From Umbelopsis ramanniana AG (Eukaryota; Mucoromycota; Umbelopsidomycetes; Umbelopsidales; Umbelopsidaceae), in NCBI RefSeq assembly GCF_025399195.1, contig NW_026252128.1:153785-217784 (forward strand): a DNA stretch of 64,000 nucleotides, written 5' to 3'. Under the pieces are notes generated by a model, which was given only the letters and a program-made list of their open reading frames with translations, did not search any database and was not told where the DNA came from. Each line of letters begins with the position of its first letter. Within the stretch, counting starts at the first letter, position 1. The position numbers were made by a program, and so were the translations under genes. Positions 12,813-24,348 of this stretch are shown one piece after another.

Positions 12813-13193
12813 ATGGTTGGCGACTGCTGTCTTATTGTAATCATCCTACTTCTTCCACCTCTCGGTGTCTTCTTGATGAGAGGCTGTGGACCTGATTTCT
12901 GGATTAACGTGTAAGTTGATCATGCCTCTATCGATTGAGTATGTTACCGCCCTCGTATTAAGCGATATTTTCCTGAAATGATACTACAGTATTTTGACCA
13001 TTCTCGGGTAAGTTCATTAAACGGCTGCAGTGCGTGTATTCCCAGCTGAAAGTAATAACGTGCGGTTTTTATTTCCAGATACATTCCCGGTCACGTCCAC
13101 GCTTTCTACGTGTTGGTCAAGGAAAGAGACGAGAGAAGACTGGGAAGACCTGGTAGACAAGCCCCAGTAGGCTATGGAACGGTCCCATCTTAA
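12813..13193 (+). CDS. PMP3/SNA-type plasma membrane proteolipid (UPF0057)
   Basis: Three exons, 12813-12910, 12990-13007 and 13079-13193, encode 76 aa. The two hydrophobic segments and the motif PPLGVFLMRGCGPDFWIN then ILTILGYIPGHVHAFYVL are those of the Pmp3/Sna family (yeast Pmp3, Sna2-4; plant RCI2). A basic then Gly/Pro-rich tail of about 24 residues follows, as in the Sna2/3/4 branch rather than the tailless Pmp3. The family affects membrane potential and ion homeostasis; Sna proteins traffic to vacuole or endosome. The middle exon is only 18 nt (six residues with split codons), so gene finders may miss the gene. Both introns have GTAAGT donors and CAG acceptors. Confidence 0.88.
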
Positions 13194-13485
13194 ACGTCGT
13201 CACTTAGTGTAGCTTGTGCCCACCCCATTCTATTTTGTATCATGAACTTACCGTATAATGTAATAATAAATTATACCAAGGGCTCGAGCATTAACAATTT
13301 GTCAGGAAGCGGGAGGGGAAAATGAGGGTGGCCGATTCAACGGGGAAGAAATTTTCAAAAGAAAGGAGACACTCCGAAGAAGCGGGGCGGCTGCTTTTGG
13401 CGACTTGTGCTGAAAAAGGCAGGCATTACTGAAATCCTCTCTTTTCTCTGAACTGCAAAAAGGTGAGAAAAAAAATCTATCTGAA

Positions 13486-13493
13486 TATAAAAT
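13486..13493 (+). promoter_or_regulatory. TATA-like box before the M1 aminopeptidase
   Basis: TATAAAAT starts 26 nt before the first ATG (13512) and 89 nt before the second in-frame ATG (13575). If transcription starts about 30 nt downstream, the first ATG would be at or before the cap site. Confidence 0.45.
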
Positions 13494-13511
13494 CCCCCCC
13501 AGAACACGAGA

Positions 13512-16500
13512 ATGAAGTTGCTTTGGATTGTTTGCATCTTCTTTGCTTACCTCGTTCAATTGTATCTGAAGAATATGGCCACCTCGCGTCAAGTCCTACC
13601 TACCAACGTTAGACCAGTCCACTATGATCTGTCATTGAGACCCAATCTGACCTCCTTCCACTTTGACGGTAGAGTCATTGTCAAGTAAGTGCTGTGGCCA
13701 TCGTTTAGATCATGGTGACTAGGACATTGATCAAAGCAATCTTTTGGTCATTAGGTTGGACGTGAACGAGGACACCAAGATCATCACACTGAACTCCCAT
13801 GAACTCAAGCTGACCTCCGCCAAGTTGCAATCTTCTGCTCTCAAGACACAATCAAGGTAATAACCATGTCTTGGACAACATCCATCTGCTTGATGGTGTA
13901 ACTCATTCTTCTCCCTTCCATAGCCAAGAAGCAACTGATATCAGTTATGACGAGCAAAAGCATATCGTCACCTTGACCTTTGCTGAGTCTGTCCCTGCTA
14001 AATCCGAGACCGTGTTGGATATTCTGTTCGAAGGCACTCTGAACGATCAGATGGCTGGCTTCTATCGTAGCTCCTACAAGGATGCTTCTGGTGAAACAAA
14101 GTAAGTGACACTCTCCCATGGTGTTAGGGCCAAGCGTGGACGTGTTCTTGCAGGTAAAGCTTTCAGCTGTTGGAGAGGATGCTTATCATTGCGCCATCCA
14201 TTGTAGATATCTCGCCACGACTCAATTTGAGGCCACAGATGCCAGACGTGCATTCCCCTGTTGGGATGAGGTATGGCGCGATAACGATTTTGCATGAATA
14301 ATGGCTTGCGAATTGACAAAGTGGGGTTTTTTCTTCTCTCATAGCCCTCCCTCAAGGCCACTTTCGATGTCACTCTTGTTGTGCCCTCAGAGTTGACTGC
14401 TTTGTCCAACATGAACGTCATTTCAGAAAAGCCCTTCCAAGAGTCAGGCAAGGGACCTAATGTTGGAAAGCATGAAGGCAGCCAGACCGGAAAGGATGTT
14501 GCCACATCTACCTCTCTTAAGGAAGTCAAATACGCCACTACTCCCATGATGAGCACGTACTTGCTTGCTTTTGTTGTCGGTCCTTTTGAGTATATTGAGG
14601 CTCACACCACAGGAGAACACAACGGTGAATCCGTCAAAGTTCGAGTCTACACCCTTCCTGGCTCTACTGAACAGGGCCGCCACGCTCTCAATGTCTGCAC
14701 CAAGGCCTTGGAATACTTCGCCGCCGTATTCGGTGAGCCTTATCCTCTTCCCAAGATGGACATGGTGGCTATTCCTGATTTCGAAGCTGGTGCTATGGAG
14801 AATTGGGGTAAGGTTTACCAACCAACGTTGTACTCCGAATTTGCGCTATCCATTTCTAACATCGCTTCCTTGAATCATTAAGGTTTGGTCACTTATCGCA
14901 CAGTTGCGTTGCTCTTCGATGAAAAGGCTTCCTCTTTGGCTGCCAAGAAGCAAACTGCCTACACTGTTTGCCACGAATTGGCTCATCAGTGGTTCGGTAA
15001 TTTGGTCACCATGGTAAGCAGTCGCTGATACTGCAAACAAAAAGTTCTGTCCTTTCTAAATAGTGGAGTTATTGTAGGAATGGTGGGACCATCTTTGGTT
15101 GAATGAAGGTTTTGCCACCTGGGTAGGTTGGTTGGCCGTCGACCATGTCTTCCCTGACTGGGATGTATGGACCTCCTTTGTTAATGAGGATATGCCCCGT
15201 GCTCTCAGCTTGGATGCTCTCCGATCATCTCACCCTATCGAGGTTGCTGTGAACGACCCTGCTGAAATTCATCAGATTTTCGATGCCATTTCATACTACA
15301 AAGGAGCTAGTGTCATTCGCATGCTTAGCTCATGGCTTGGTGTTGACGTTTTCCTTGCTGGTGTTCGCCGCTATCTTCATCGTCATAAGTTCGGCAATGC
15401 TTCCACTGGCGATTTGTGGGCTGCGCTCAGCGAAGTGGCTGGTGTCGATGTGTCCAAGTTCATGCAATTGTGGACCAAGAATGTTGGCGTAAGTGATTCT
15501 CTGTGGAAATCAGGCTTTGTGGGTGGGGTTTACTGACTTAACCTTTCACTCTAGTACCCAGTCCTCCGAGTGGATACTGTTGACGATTCAAACATCCAAG
15601 TTACACAAGCTCGCTACCTCTCAACAGGCGACCTTAAGTCGGTCGAAGACACGTTAGTACTGAAAAATTAGAAAGGACCGTTTTGTCTCATGACTAACCT
15701 TAATGTTCAAATAGCACTAATTGGTGGGTCCCGCTTGGTGTCTTGACTCCCGATAAGGTTGAGTCGTACACTCTTACCGACAAGTCCCAACGTTTCGCTG
15801 TCGGCTCCCATTCTTTCAAGCTCAATGCTGGTCAAAGCGGTGTTTACCGAGTTCAATACCCTATCGATGTCATCAAGCGTCTTGCCGATGAAGTCCGCAA
15901 GCCCAACAATGGTCTTTTGAGCAACACTGCCGACCGAGTTGGTTTGGTTGCTGATGCTGGCAGTCTTTGCGTCAGTGGTGAGCAAACCACAAGCGCCTTC
16001 TTGGAACTTGCTCAGGCATTCCAGAATGAAACCGAGTACTTGTAAGTAGAAAAAGCCATAGAGGGCCGTCCATGGTGTAGGCAAACAAAACTGATATACT
16101 GAATGTCGATTTTTACTACTTCCAGCGTGTGGTCACAAATTAGCACTCACTTGAGCAACATCCTCAGCGTCTGGTACGAACAGCCCAGCGAGGTCAAGGA
16201 TGGTCTCAACTTGCTTCGTCGCAACCTTTTCAGCCCTATTGCCCACAAATTGGGCTGGGAATTCAAGCCTACCGATGACTATCTTACCAACATGCTTCGT
16301 GTTCTCGTCTTGTCCAATGCTGGTCGCAGCGGCGATCAAGGCATTGTGGATGAAGCTAGAGATCGTTTCTGGCGTTTCGTCAAGGGTGACAACGAGGCCC
16401 TTCATCCTAACTTGCGCGGACCGGTTTATAACATTGTTCTCAAGAACGCCAACGACGAAACTGAAGAGACCCAAGTCTGGGAGGAAATCCTGAAAATCTA

Positions 16501-16957
16501 TGAGAACGAGACTTTGACTTCTGATCAGCGTCTGGCTGCTCTTGCTACGCTTGGTAATGCCAAGAGTGAAGCTTTGATCAACCGATACCTCGCCATGAGC
16601 TTGGACGAAAAGCAAGTCCGTGGTCAAGACAGTGTGTATGTGTTCCGCACTTTGGGATCTAACCCTGACGCTCGTAACCACTTGTGGGAGTTCTTCAGCA
16701 ACAACTATGACTTGCTTCATACCAAGTTCTCCAAATCTCTCTCTCTGTTTGGTATTGCCGTCAAGTCCTCTGTGGATGGATTCGTTGATGACCGCAGAAT
16801 TGAAGAAATCGAAGCTTTCTTTGCCAACAAGGATACCAAGGAGTATGCTCGTCCTCTTCAACAGGCCATCGAAGCTGCCAAGGTGAATGCTGAGTGGTTG
16901 AAGCGTGATAGCCAGGCTGTGCAAGATTGGGTCAGAGGCTACGTTGCCCGCGATTAA
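13512..16957 (+). CDS. M1-family zinc aminopeptidase (Aap1/Ape2 type)
   Basis: About ten exons, roughly 920 aa. The exopeptidase motif GAMEN is at 14794-14808 and the zinc site HELAHQW, with the third ligand Glu 18 residues on in WLNEGFA, straddles an intron at 15014-15077. The N-terminal beta domain starts [12 protein letters not shown] and the C-terminal helical ERAP1-like domain ends WVRGYVARD. This is the M1 family of puromycin-sensitive/yeast Ape2-Aap1 enzymes that trim N-terminal residues from peptides. If translation starts at 13512, a 21-residue hydrophobic leader ([17 protein letters not shown]) precedes the domain and could target it to the secretory pathway; starting at 13575 ([10 protein letters not shown]) gives the usual cytosolic form. 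The TATA position favours the second. All internal junctions keep frame. Confidence 0.93.
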
Positions 16958-17583
16958 ATCACGTCTCTCTCCACAGCCATTCTTTTATTTTAACTATCCC
17001 CCTTCCCAAAAAAAAAAAAGTACTTCTTCATTTGCTTCGGTTCCCCCATTTTTTTATGTGTTATCTTTTTTCAAATCACTGTACATATTTTCTTTGGTCT
17101 TATACCTTTGCTGGTCATTCACTCTCGTCTTTGACCGTTTCCACCTACTAGAGGATGACGTTTTCATACTCGTCTAATGGTAGCATTTCTATGCATACAG
17201 AAATAAGAGTACCCAGAGGAAATAGGGAACAAAAAAACCAGATGTTGGTGGGCAGTGTGTACCCGAGAGAATGCTGTGTGACAAGTATCTAGGAAAATTA
17301 AGCTCCCAATCATTGAATCAATCGCACCGCACACGGTTTGAATTACTTGGCCATATTTGTCTATATCCTGCAGTTTCCAGGAAACCACAGCCAACTGGAT
17401 TGTCTTAGGCTGGACAAGGTGTTTTCCTTCAAGTCAACCTCGTCGTCTGGCATTGCAGTTTTTTTTTTTTTTTTCCATCCTGCATAGAATGACTCCATTA
17501 CCACACTCTGAAATTCGCAAGATAAAAAACGTACGGCATGTAAACAGTTGGGCTTTATATGACAATAGGTAGAGTGGTGGTAT

Positions 17584-18288
17584 TTAATAATGATACGATG
17601 GTTGAGGACCTGGTGCTCTGTTAGGGAATGGACTTTGTGGTGCACCAGTTTGTTGATAAAACATGTACTGCTGTTGTGGTTGCCGGGGGCTATAGGGTTG
17701 AGAGTATGGATCGTTCCAGTTTTTAGGCAAAGGCATATTATCGGCCTCTCCGTCACGGTAAATAGGGTCAGAAGCGAGAATACTAGGATCATCCGATGTG
17801 CCATTGAATAATTCTTGCATAGCCCATGCTTTCTCCTGTTTACGTTTCTTCCAGCGCGTGTAGAATACAAATCCTGCTAACGACACTGCTACTACGAATA
17901 TCACTGCACATACACCAGCGACCATCCCGGTTGGAAACGATTGGTCACCCGTATCTGGGCTAGCCGTTGCTGTTGGTGTCGCAGTTGTGAGGCTGGTTGA
18001 AGATCCACCTGTAGTTAAAACAACAGATGTGGAAGGAGCGATGGTTGGGACAGAGGAAGATGTGAGGGTTGAAGTAGGTTTTGTGGAGGTGGGAGGGACG
18101 GAGGATGAGGAAGGTTTTACAGACGATGTTGATGGTGGTAAGGTTGTAACTGGAACAGATGTGGTGGATGAAGTGCTGGCAGCGGTGGTTGGGGATGGAT
18201 CACTCGTGGTGCTTGACTTCTCTGTGGTTCCAGGCGCTGGATCAGAGGACGAGGGAAATAATCCCGGAATCAACGCACGCTTGACCAT
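17584..18288 (-). CDS. Ser/Thr/Pro-rich single-pass membrane protein
   Basis: 234 aa from the first in-frame ATG at 18288. Residues about 10-115 are extremely rich in Ser, Thr and Pro, as in heavily O-mannosylated wall-stress sensors (Wsc/Mid2 type). A single membrane segment (GMVAGVCAVIFVVAVSLAGF) is followed by a basic stop-transfer cluster RWKKRKQ and a Gln/Pro/Tyr-rich cytoplasmic tail. No cleavable signal peptide follows the ATG, and the open frame continues upstream without one, so either the membrane segment acts as a signal anchor with the N-terminus outside or an upstream exon was missed. No WSC or other folded domain is visible. It converges with the aminopeptidase gene. The architecture is clear; a sensor role is inferred. 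Confidence 0.65.
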   Translation of the reverse strand: MVKRALIPGLFPSSSDPAPGTTEKSSTTSDPSPTTAASTSSTTSVPVTTLPPSTSSVKPSSSSVPPTSTKPTSTLTSSSVPTIAPSTSVVLTTGGSSTSLTTATPTATASPDTGDQSFPTGMVAGVCAVIFVVAVSLAGFVFYTRWKKRKQEKAWAMQELFNGTSDDPSILASDPIYRDGEADNMPLPKNWNDPYSQPYSPRQPQQQYMFYQQTGAPQSPFPNRAPGPQPSYHY

Positions 18289-19173
18289 GGATGTCACGAA
18301 AGTAAAGGAGTGGAAGGAAGAGACGGTGGCGATGGAAAAGGGGCGGCGAACGCAATCTATAATTTCTTCATAATGTAGCACAAAGGCTCCAAATTGGGTG
18401 AAAGCTGCCTGCGTTGAAGCAGTGAGATTGGAGCAAGACCATTCCCTTTTTACAATGGTGGAAGTCTTCTAAATAGCGCTAATTTCATGAAGCCAACATC
18501 TTTTTTTTTTTTTTCATCATTTTTCCACCTCTGCCTAGATTTTTCTTACCACTTGAGATTTTGTCATTGGTGGGCAAACGCGGATGTTCAATTCTAGGGC
18601 TTGTGACTGCCTCGTTTGTCTATAAATATTTGGCAAAAATTTTCAACCATGAGCTCTTTGCAAAAGTTAGTGCACATAATGTGCTCCCAACTATCAAATT
18701 GTGCTTAATTGGTAGCGTTCTATCCTCGGAAATGAGAATCTGTTACTACTAAGGCACAAGAGAGTAATATGCTGGAGGGAAGGGACCCTTAGATAACGAC
18801 GAGTACCACTGCTCAAACTTGTTCTTCGAACATAAGGTAGCAGGACGAAAGACGTTAGATATGCGGTGGTCTCTACCTTTTGGCAGAAAATCATTCCATC
18901 TTATATTGATAAAATGAAAATAAAAACCATACAAAATACATTGATCGAATCCAAGACCATGATTCTCGGTCAGATTATAGGTGGAAGTAGTAAGTTTGCA
19001 GTGTAGTCATGGCAAACTTCAAAACGTAGTTAAGAAATAAAAAAATTTCATACCAGAAAACATAGCGCTTGGTGGGTTGGTTGCTGAGTTTGTGTCGTTC
19101 AAGCGTTGACGATTTTGCAAGTCCGGGTCAGGTTCGCCAGTGACTGTAATCGCCTCATTGACTGCCCTCTCTT
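18289..19173. other. divergent intergenic region
   Basis: About 885 bp between the Ser/Thr-rich protein gene and the RINT1-like gene. It has a pyrimidine-rich leader on the minus-strand side and a poly-T tract near 18501-18514. No gene could be supported. Confidence 0.4.
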
Positions 19174-22100
19174 ATGACGGACATCACGGATGCAACCGTC
19201 ATTGCCCTAAACCAGCGCATTCCGCTGAATGGTGAAGCTACCACTCTTGAACTTTTAGATACCCAGCTTCAAGAACGACAGGCAAAGCACCAAATACTAT
19301 TACAAGAGGTAGTTTTAGCATCGCTTTGATAGATCCAGGCTGACTGACTCATTCATCCACTACTGCATAATAGCTTAATCAAACAACAGACAGAACACGC
19401 ACCACTATTGCGACTACACTGCAACGCACTCAGCAGGCTGTTGATAAACTAAAGAACTTGCAAGCTAAACAGACCTACGACGAAACTTCATTGCAAGAGT
19501 TTTGCGCTCAGCACTCGCCAGAACAAAAGGATACCCACAAACAAGCTGAGATTGTGAGTAACCTGGTGGACCTGGAGACAAAACTAACGAGATTGGATAA
19601 CACACGTCAGTATGTTAAAGTGTTGATTATAGTCGACGAGCTGAGGTAATGTTGGATTTCGTGTAGCTCACGACGGTATGTGCACATGTGCTAACCGACT
19701 ACATATCAAGTTCTCGTGCAAAATCTTTAGTGAAAGATGATCCACAGGCTGCTCTTAAGCCTTATAGCCAACTCGCAAAATTGATCAAAGTAACAAAGTC
19801 GTCCAGCCCGCCCGGATGCAATGCTGAATTAACGAACTATATGACAAAACGGCAAACAACGCTATGGGAGGAGCTCAAGGATATACTGTCCAAGTTAGTA
19901 TTCGCTTGAATATGTATAAGCTGTTGGACATCCTTATTTATCGAATATCCCAATTTCAGGAAATTTGAAGACACGCTAAAAGCTCTCCAATGGCCAGTAC
20001 CATTAAAGCCACCGTACAACATTCAGACCAAGGAATATGTTAAGCACTTTGAACAAGCGTTTTCCGATCTCTTGCTGCTTCAGTTACCGTAAGTTGAAAT
20101 CGTTGTTACGTGATTCTATGCATAATACTTTGATTAACGTATAAATCTAGACTGACTGGATTGGATGAGTCTGATGAGGTCGTTGATGAAGATTCGTACC
20201 ATGCGCTTGTACCTATTCAAATCATGCTTAGCGCTCTTTCCTTGCGCTTTCGATTCCACTTTGAGGGCTCTCGGCCAACCAACCGATTGGATAAGGTAAT
20301 ATCGTCGGTGACTGCACCTGAGAAAAAAAAAACATATGGGTTACTGACAACCTTCTTCAATAGCCCGAATGGTATCTGAACCACACTATACAAACAATAT
20401 CACAGCATCTACCTTTTATCATAGGAGTGGTACAACCAATCATTGACAAATTCAACTCACCTTCACTACGAAACTCTGCAAAGACGGACTTCATCACAGG
20501 CATTCTTAAAGACCTTCAGCGGAAATTGCAAAAATCCATACCGCAGATCTTACAGCAACCAGCTCTTCTCAGCCATACCATCCATGAAACGTTGTCCTTT
20601 GATCAGACTTTGCGAGATCGTTTTGCATACACTGCACCGAGGGGCTCAGAGTTTAATTTAGGTCTTGCTCAGGTCATAGTAGGGAACCCTGAATGGTTTG
20701 ATGCCTGGCTCAAAATGGAAAAAGAATGTAAGTACAAGTCTGGAACCTTCGTTTAATCTCTATTTTGCCGTTGACCAAGACTTATTTCTTCTACAGTTGC
20801 TGTCGCACGCTTTGATGAAATTGTTCACGATCGCAGGGCTTGGGACTTCACGGGTGACGAAGATGATAATAGAGGAGCGGAATACATGCATGACGACGAG
20901 GAAGACAATTACCAGGAGGATAAAGATGCTGTTCTAGCCACCAAATCTGCATCTCGCATATTGAGTCTGGTGGAAGGCATTACAGGTATGCAGAGCTGAG
21001 CAACCTGAGTGCGTGGTATGACTCTCTTCTGGTCATTGTTAACATGTCCGTTTCAATTTCAGAATCCTATCGCTTGTTACCACTATTTGAGCAGCGATTG
21101 CGGTTTCTAATGGAAATTCAGATCGATCTCCTGGAATCGTACCATCGAAGGATAGCTTCAGCTGTTGACTCGTTCGAAGCATTGAGTCTCATTCGCTCAG
21201 TACCAGTTCCAGGAGCCTTACCAGATGCTGTAACAGGGGTAATGACGTCCACGGAAAAGTCAGGAACGACGGGTGGCTTACAGAGACTCTGCCGATGGTG
21301 GGCAAGTGCCATAACCGTTCACGATCGCATCCTTGAATGGGGAGAAGATGATGTAAGTTTTTCTTTGGCTTCAATTCGACGTTGGAAAACATGAATAGAG
21401 AGCAAGCAAGCTGATTTGTCTATACCGTTGTCTATATTCAGTTCTTTCTGGAGATGTGGAGTGACTTGAATCATAAAGCAGCCAAAGCGCAAGCGTTGGC
21501 TGAACTGAACACTCCAATGAGTGCACTTCCTGACCCAGCTAATTACGAAGATGGAACTATCTTTTCTGAAGTGGCCGACGAACTTTACGATACCCTCTGT
21601 GCGAAGATACAAAAGACGGTTGTCAAAATGGTTGCTAAAGATTGGAGTGTCGGAGCTCGATCCTATGCAAAGAGGTAAGCTACATCTTCCTCCTGTGACA
21701 TATGGGAGAAACCTAACAAAATTGCTTTCAGCCGGAACTGGTCAATGCCATTTTCTGATGCCTCGCCATCCGAAATATCAGCAGAACTATACCGACCTGT
21801 GGCTGATTTGAAAAGAAATCTTACCTACTTGGCGTCAGCGCTCCCTTCATCACTATTTCACTCCGTGCTCCGAAATATACTATTGGATCTAGATGACTGG
21901 TTCTGGAAGAACATTGTTGTTGCTCACCAATTTTCACGGCAAGGAGGATATCAGTTGCAACTCGATGCTACAATTGGCATATGGCAAATTGCCAAGGCGT
22001 GGGTGAAAAAGCCAGAAAACTTTACAAAAAGGTAGACTTTTGACCCCATGAAATTCCATGTTAGCAAGATAGTGCCACTCACTCGAACTTTTTTTTCTTT

Positions 22101-22343
22101 GGCAGATTGAAAGAGGCACTTATCTTACTTACATTACCTAGCAGTACTACTGCTAATACCAGTCAATCCTCGGTCTCTGATCCGCGTCTGACATGCACCT
22201 TCTTCATAAACGCAATATCCAGCGGCGATCAGGAAGAGGATGTTGCGGACATTTGCAACGCTCTGTCCATGGAGAGACTCGATGTGGCACAAATAAGAGA
22301 AGTTTTGAGGCGAAGGTCTGATGTGGCAGCTGGTTGGTTCTAA
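19174..22343 (+). CDS. RINT1/TIP20 family ER-tether subunit
   Basis: About ten exons, near 800 aa, from MTDITDATVI at 19174 to the TAA at 22341-22343. The N-terminal third is coiled-coil-like (Gln/Leu-rich heptads). The remainder matches the RINT-1/TIP-1 family: PEWFDAWLKMEKE then FAVARFDEIV, an acidic insert, ESYRLLPLFEQRLRFL with LLESYHRRI, and the terminal LSMERLDVAQIREVLRRR. RINT1/Tip20 joins ZW10/Dsl1 and NAG/Sec39 in the Dsl1/NRZ complex that tethers Golgi-derived COPI vesicles at the ER. Exon joins are clean, for example 21352/21442 and 21675/21732. The MATE gene begins 178 bp further on the same strand. Confidence 0.85.
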
Positions 22344-22521
22344 TCACCTATACTCACGAAATAAAAAAAGAACACGTACTGTTGGCCCTTTGTATCCCTT
22401 GTATTGAAATCAAGGGACATGTATGTCCCTGTCCAATTTAAACCTATGACATCCGAAATCGAATGCTCTCCTTTTCTTGAAACGCATCTGGTGATTTCTT
22501 CTTACAGCTCATTTATTCAAA

Positions 22522-24115
22522 ATGGAGCAAACACCACTTTTGGCTGGGCAATACGCGAGCACCCTGGACAAGCGACATCCAGTATGGATTGTGCTGCGCG
22601 AGCTTCTCTGGCTGATAGGTAGCTCAGGTCCGACGGTCGTTGCATACTTTTTACAAGTCTCTCTTCAGATTGCACCCATCGTCTGTCTAGGCCATTTGGT
22701 AGGTCATGTTCATCCGCCTCGTGTCATTGTTGCACTCAGTCTTATACCCGTTGCTTTGACAAGGGCACTACAGAGTTGGCAGCCTATGCGCTAGGGTCAA
22801 TGTTTGCAGGCGTCACCGGCTGGTCGTTGGCGGTTGGCATAGTTACTGCTATGGATGTGAACAAAGAAGAGTTTGAAGATGAAGACCTGACGTACCTTGG
22901 CGTTCAACTTCAAAAAACCCTCATGTCCCTCGCTGGTCTATTTATACCCGTTTCTTTCGTTTGGTGGCACGCAACTTCGCTTTTGACCTTCCTAGGTCAA
23001 AGTGATGAAATCACACACCTTGCTGGTAAGCGCTCATAGAGGTTTTTCACCCATCTACCCACATCATCATTCAGTACTTTGGTACTGACATGAATTCTTT
23101 TTGCCTAGGACTATACATACGATATCTTTTAATTGGTGCGCCTGCATACTTTTGCTTTGAGGCTTTGAAGAAGTTTTGTCAAACTCAGGGTATTGTCAGC
23201 GTCCCTACCAAGGTTTTGATGGTGGTTTCTCCTATCAATGCTATTTTGAACTATGTTTTGATATTCCAACGAGATCTCGGTCTTATTGGTGCTTCTGTGG
23301 CCATCTCCATCACCTATTGGCTGTTGTTCATCTCCATGGTCTTGTTCATCGTGTTTGTGCAAGGAAAGGAAGCCTGGGGAGGTTGGTCAAGACAAGCTTT
23401 TTCAGATTGTTCGACGTTCTTCATCCATGCCTTTGTCGGTATCTTCATGGTATGCTCCGAATGGTGGGCTTTTGAAATTTTGACTCTGGCTGCATCCTAC
23501 ATCGGTGTGGTAGACCTTGCCTCTCAGTCTATCATGATGACCATCGCTTCAACCACTTTTATCCTGCCGTTTGGAATATCTGTTTCTGGCGCCAACCGTA
23601 TTGACCATTGGCTGGAATGCGCAGACACAAGGTATGCTAAATACGCAGCCAACTCTGCTGTCTTGCTATCGATCTTTTTCGGCGCTGGTATGTCGGTGTT
23701 CTATAAGTTGGCCGCCCCTAGATTGGCTGCCCTCTTTACCTCTCAATCGGATTTGGCGGAGGTCTTGGTAGCTGTACTTCCCCTTGTGGGACTCTGCCAA
23801 ATGTTTGAGTCAATTTCGACTGTTGCATCTGGTATTCTACGTGGCATGAATAGACCACAGATCAGCACATATTTGACGCTGTCAACATACTATTGCCTGA
23901 TTTTCCCACTCAGTTTCATATTAGCCTTTGGTTTCGACTTTGGTATCCAGGGCTTGTGGATAGGCATGATCGTAGGTTTTGCTATCAATGCCTCTATTCA
24001 GTTGTTGTACCTGTGTACGACAGTTGACTGGCAACACGAAGTGGACTTGGCTAATGGCGTAGGCGACATTGAAGCTGAGGAAGACCCATCAACTGGCAAA
24101 GTCCAAGAAGACTAA
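22522..24115 (+). CDS. MATE-type multidrug/metabolite antiporter
   Basis: Three exons (22522-22698, 22764-23025, 23109-24115) give 481 aa with about twelve hydrophobic segments. Landmarks fit fungal MATE carriers: AAYALGSMFAGVTGWS in TM2, PTKVLMVVSPINAILNYVL in TM6, a second-half repeat with ASQSIMMTI and SVSGANR, and GILRGMNRP near TM10. MATE proteins export organic cations or metabolites using H+ or Na+ gradients at plasma or vacuolar membranes. In the first half, the usual LDT.CSQA.G stretch after TM2 is replaced by an acidic AMDVNKEEFEDEDLTYLG segment of similar length. I found no plausible intron that restores the standard motif, so this may be a divergent subgroup. The tail is short and acidic. 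Confidence 0.82.
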
Positions 24116-24348
24116 CAAGCATCATCAAACCGGCATTCATTTTTTAACCCTACATTATAGTACCATTATTATTTTTTAAAGCCTATCATTTCATGATAAA
24201 ATAAACCCCCCCCCTTTATTTTCTCCAGACTTCCCCATCGAAGAAATAATATACAAAGCGATTTTTTATTACGGATCTCGAATTTAATTTACAGTTGATG
24301 CAAGTTGAATAGTACTGGTATGAGTAAAGGGAATAATAAAGATGCACT

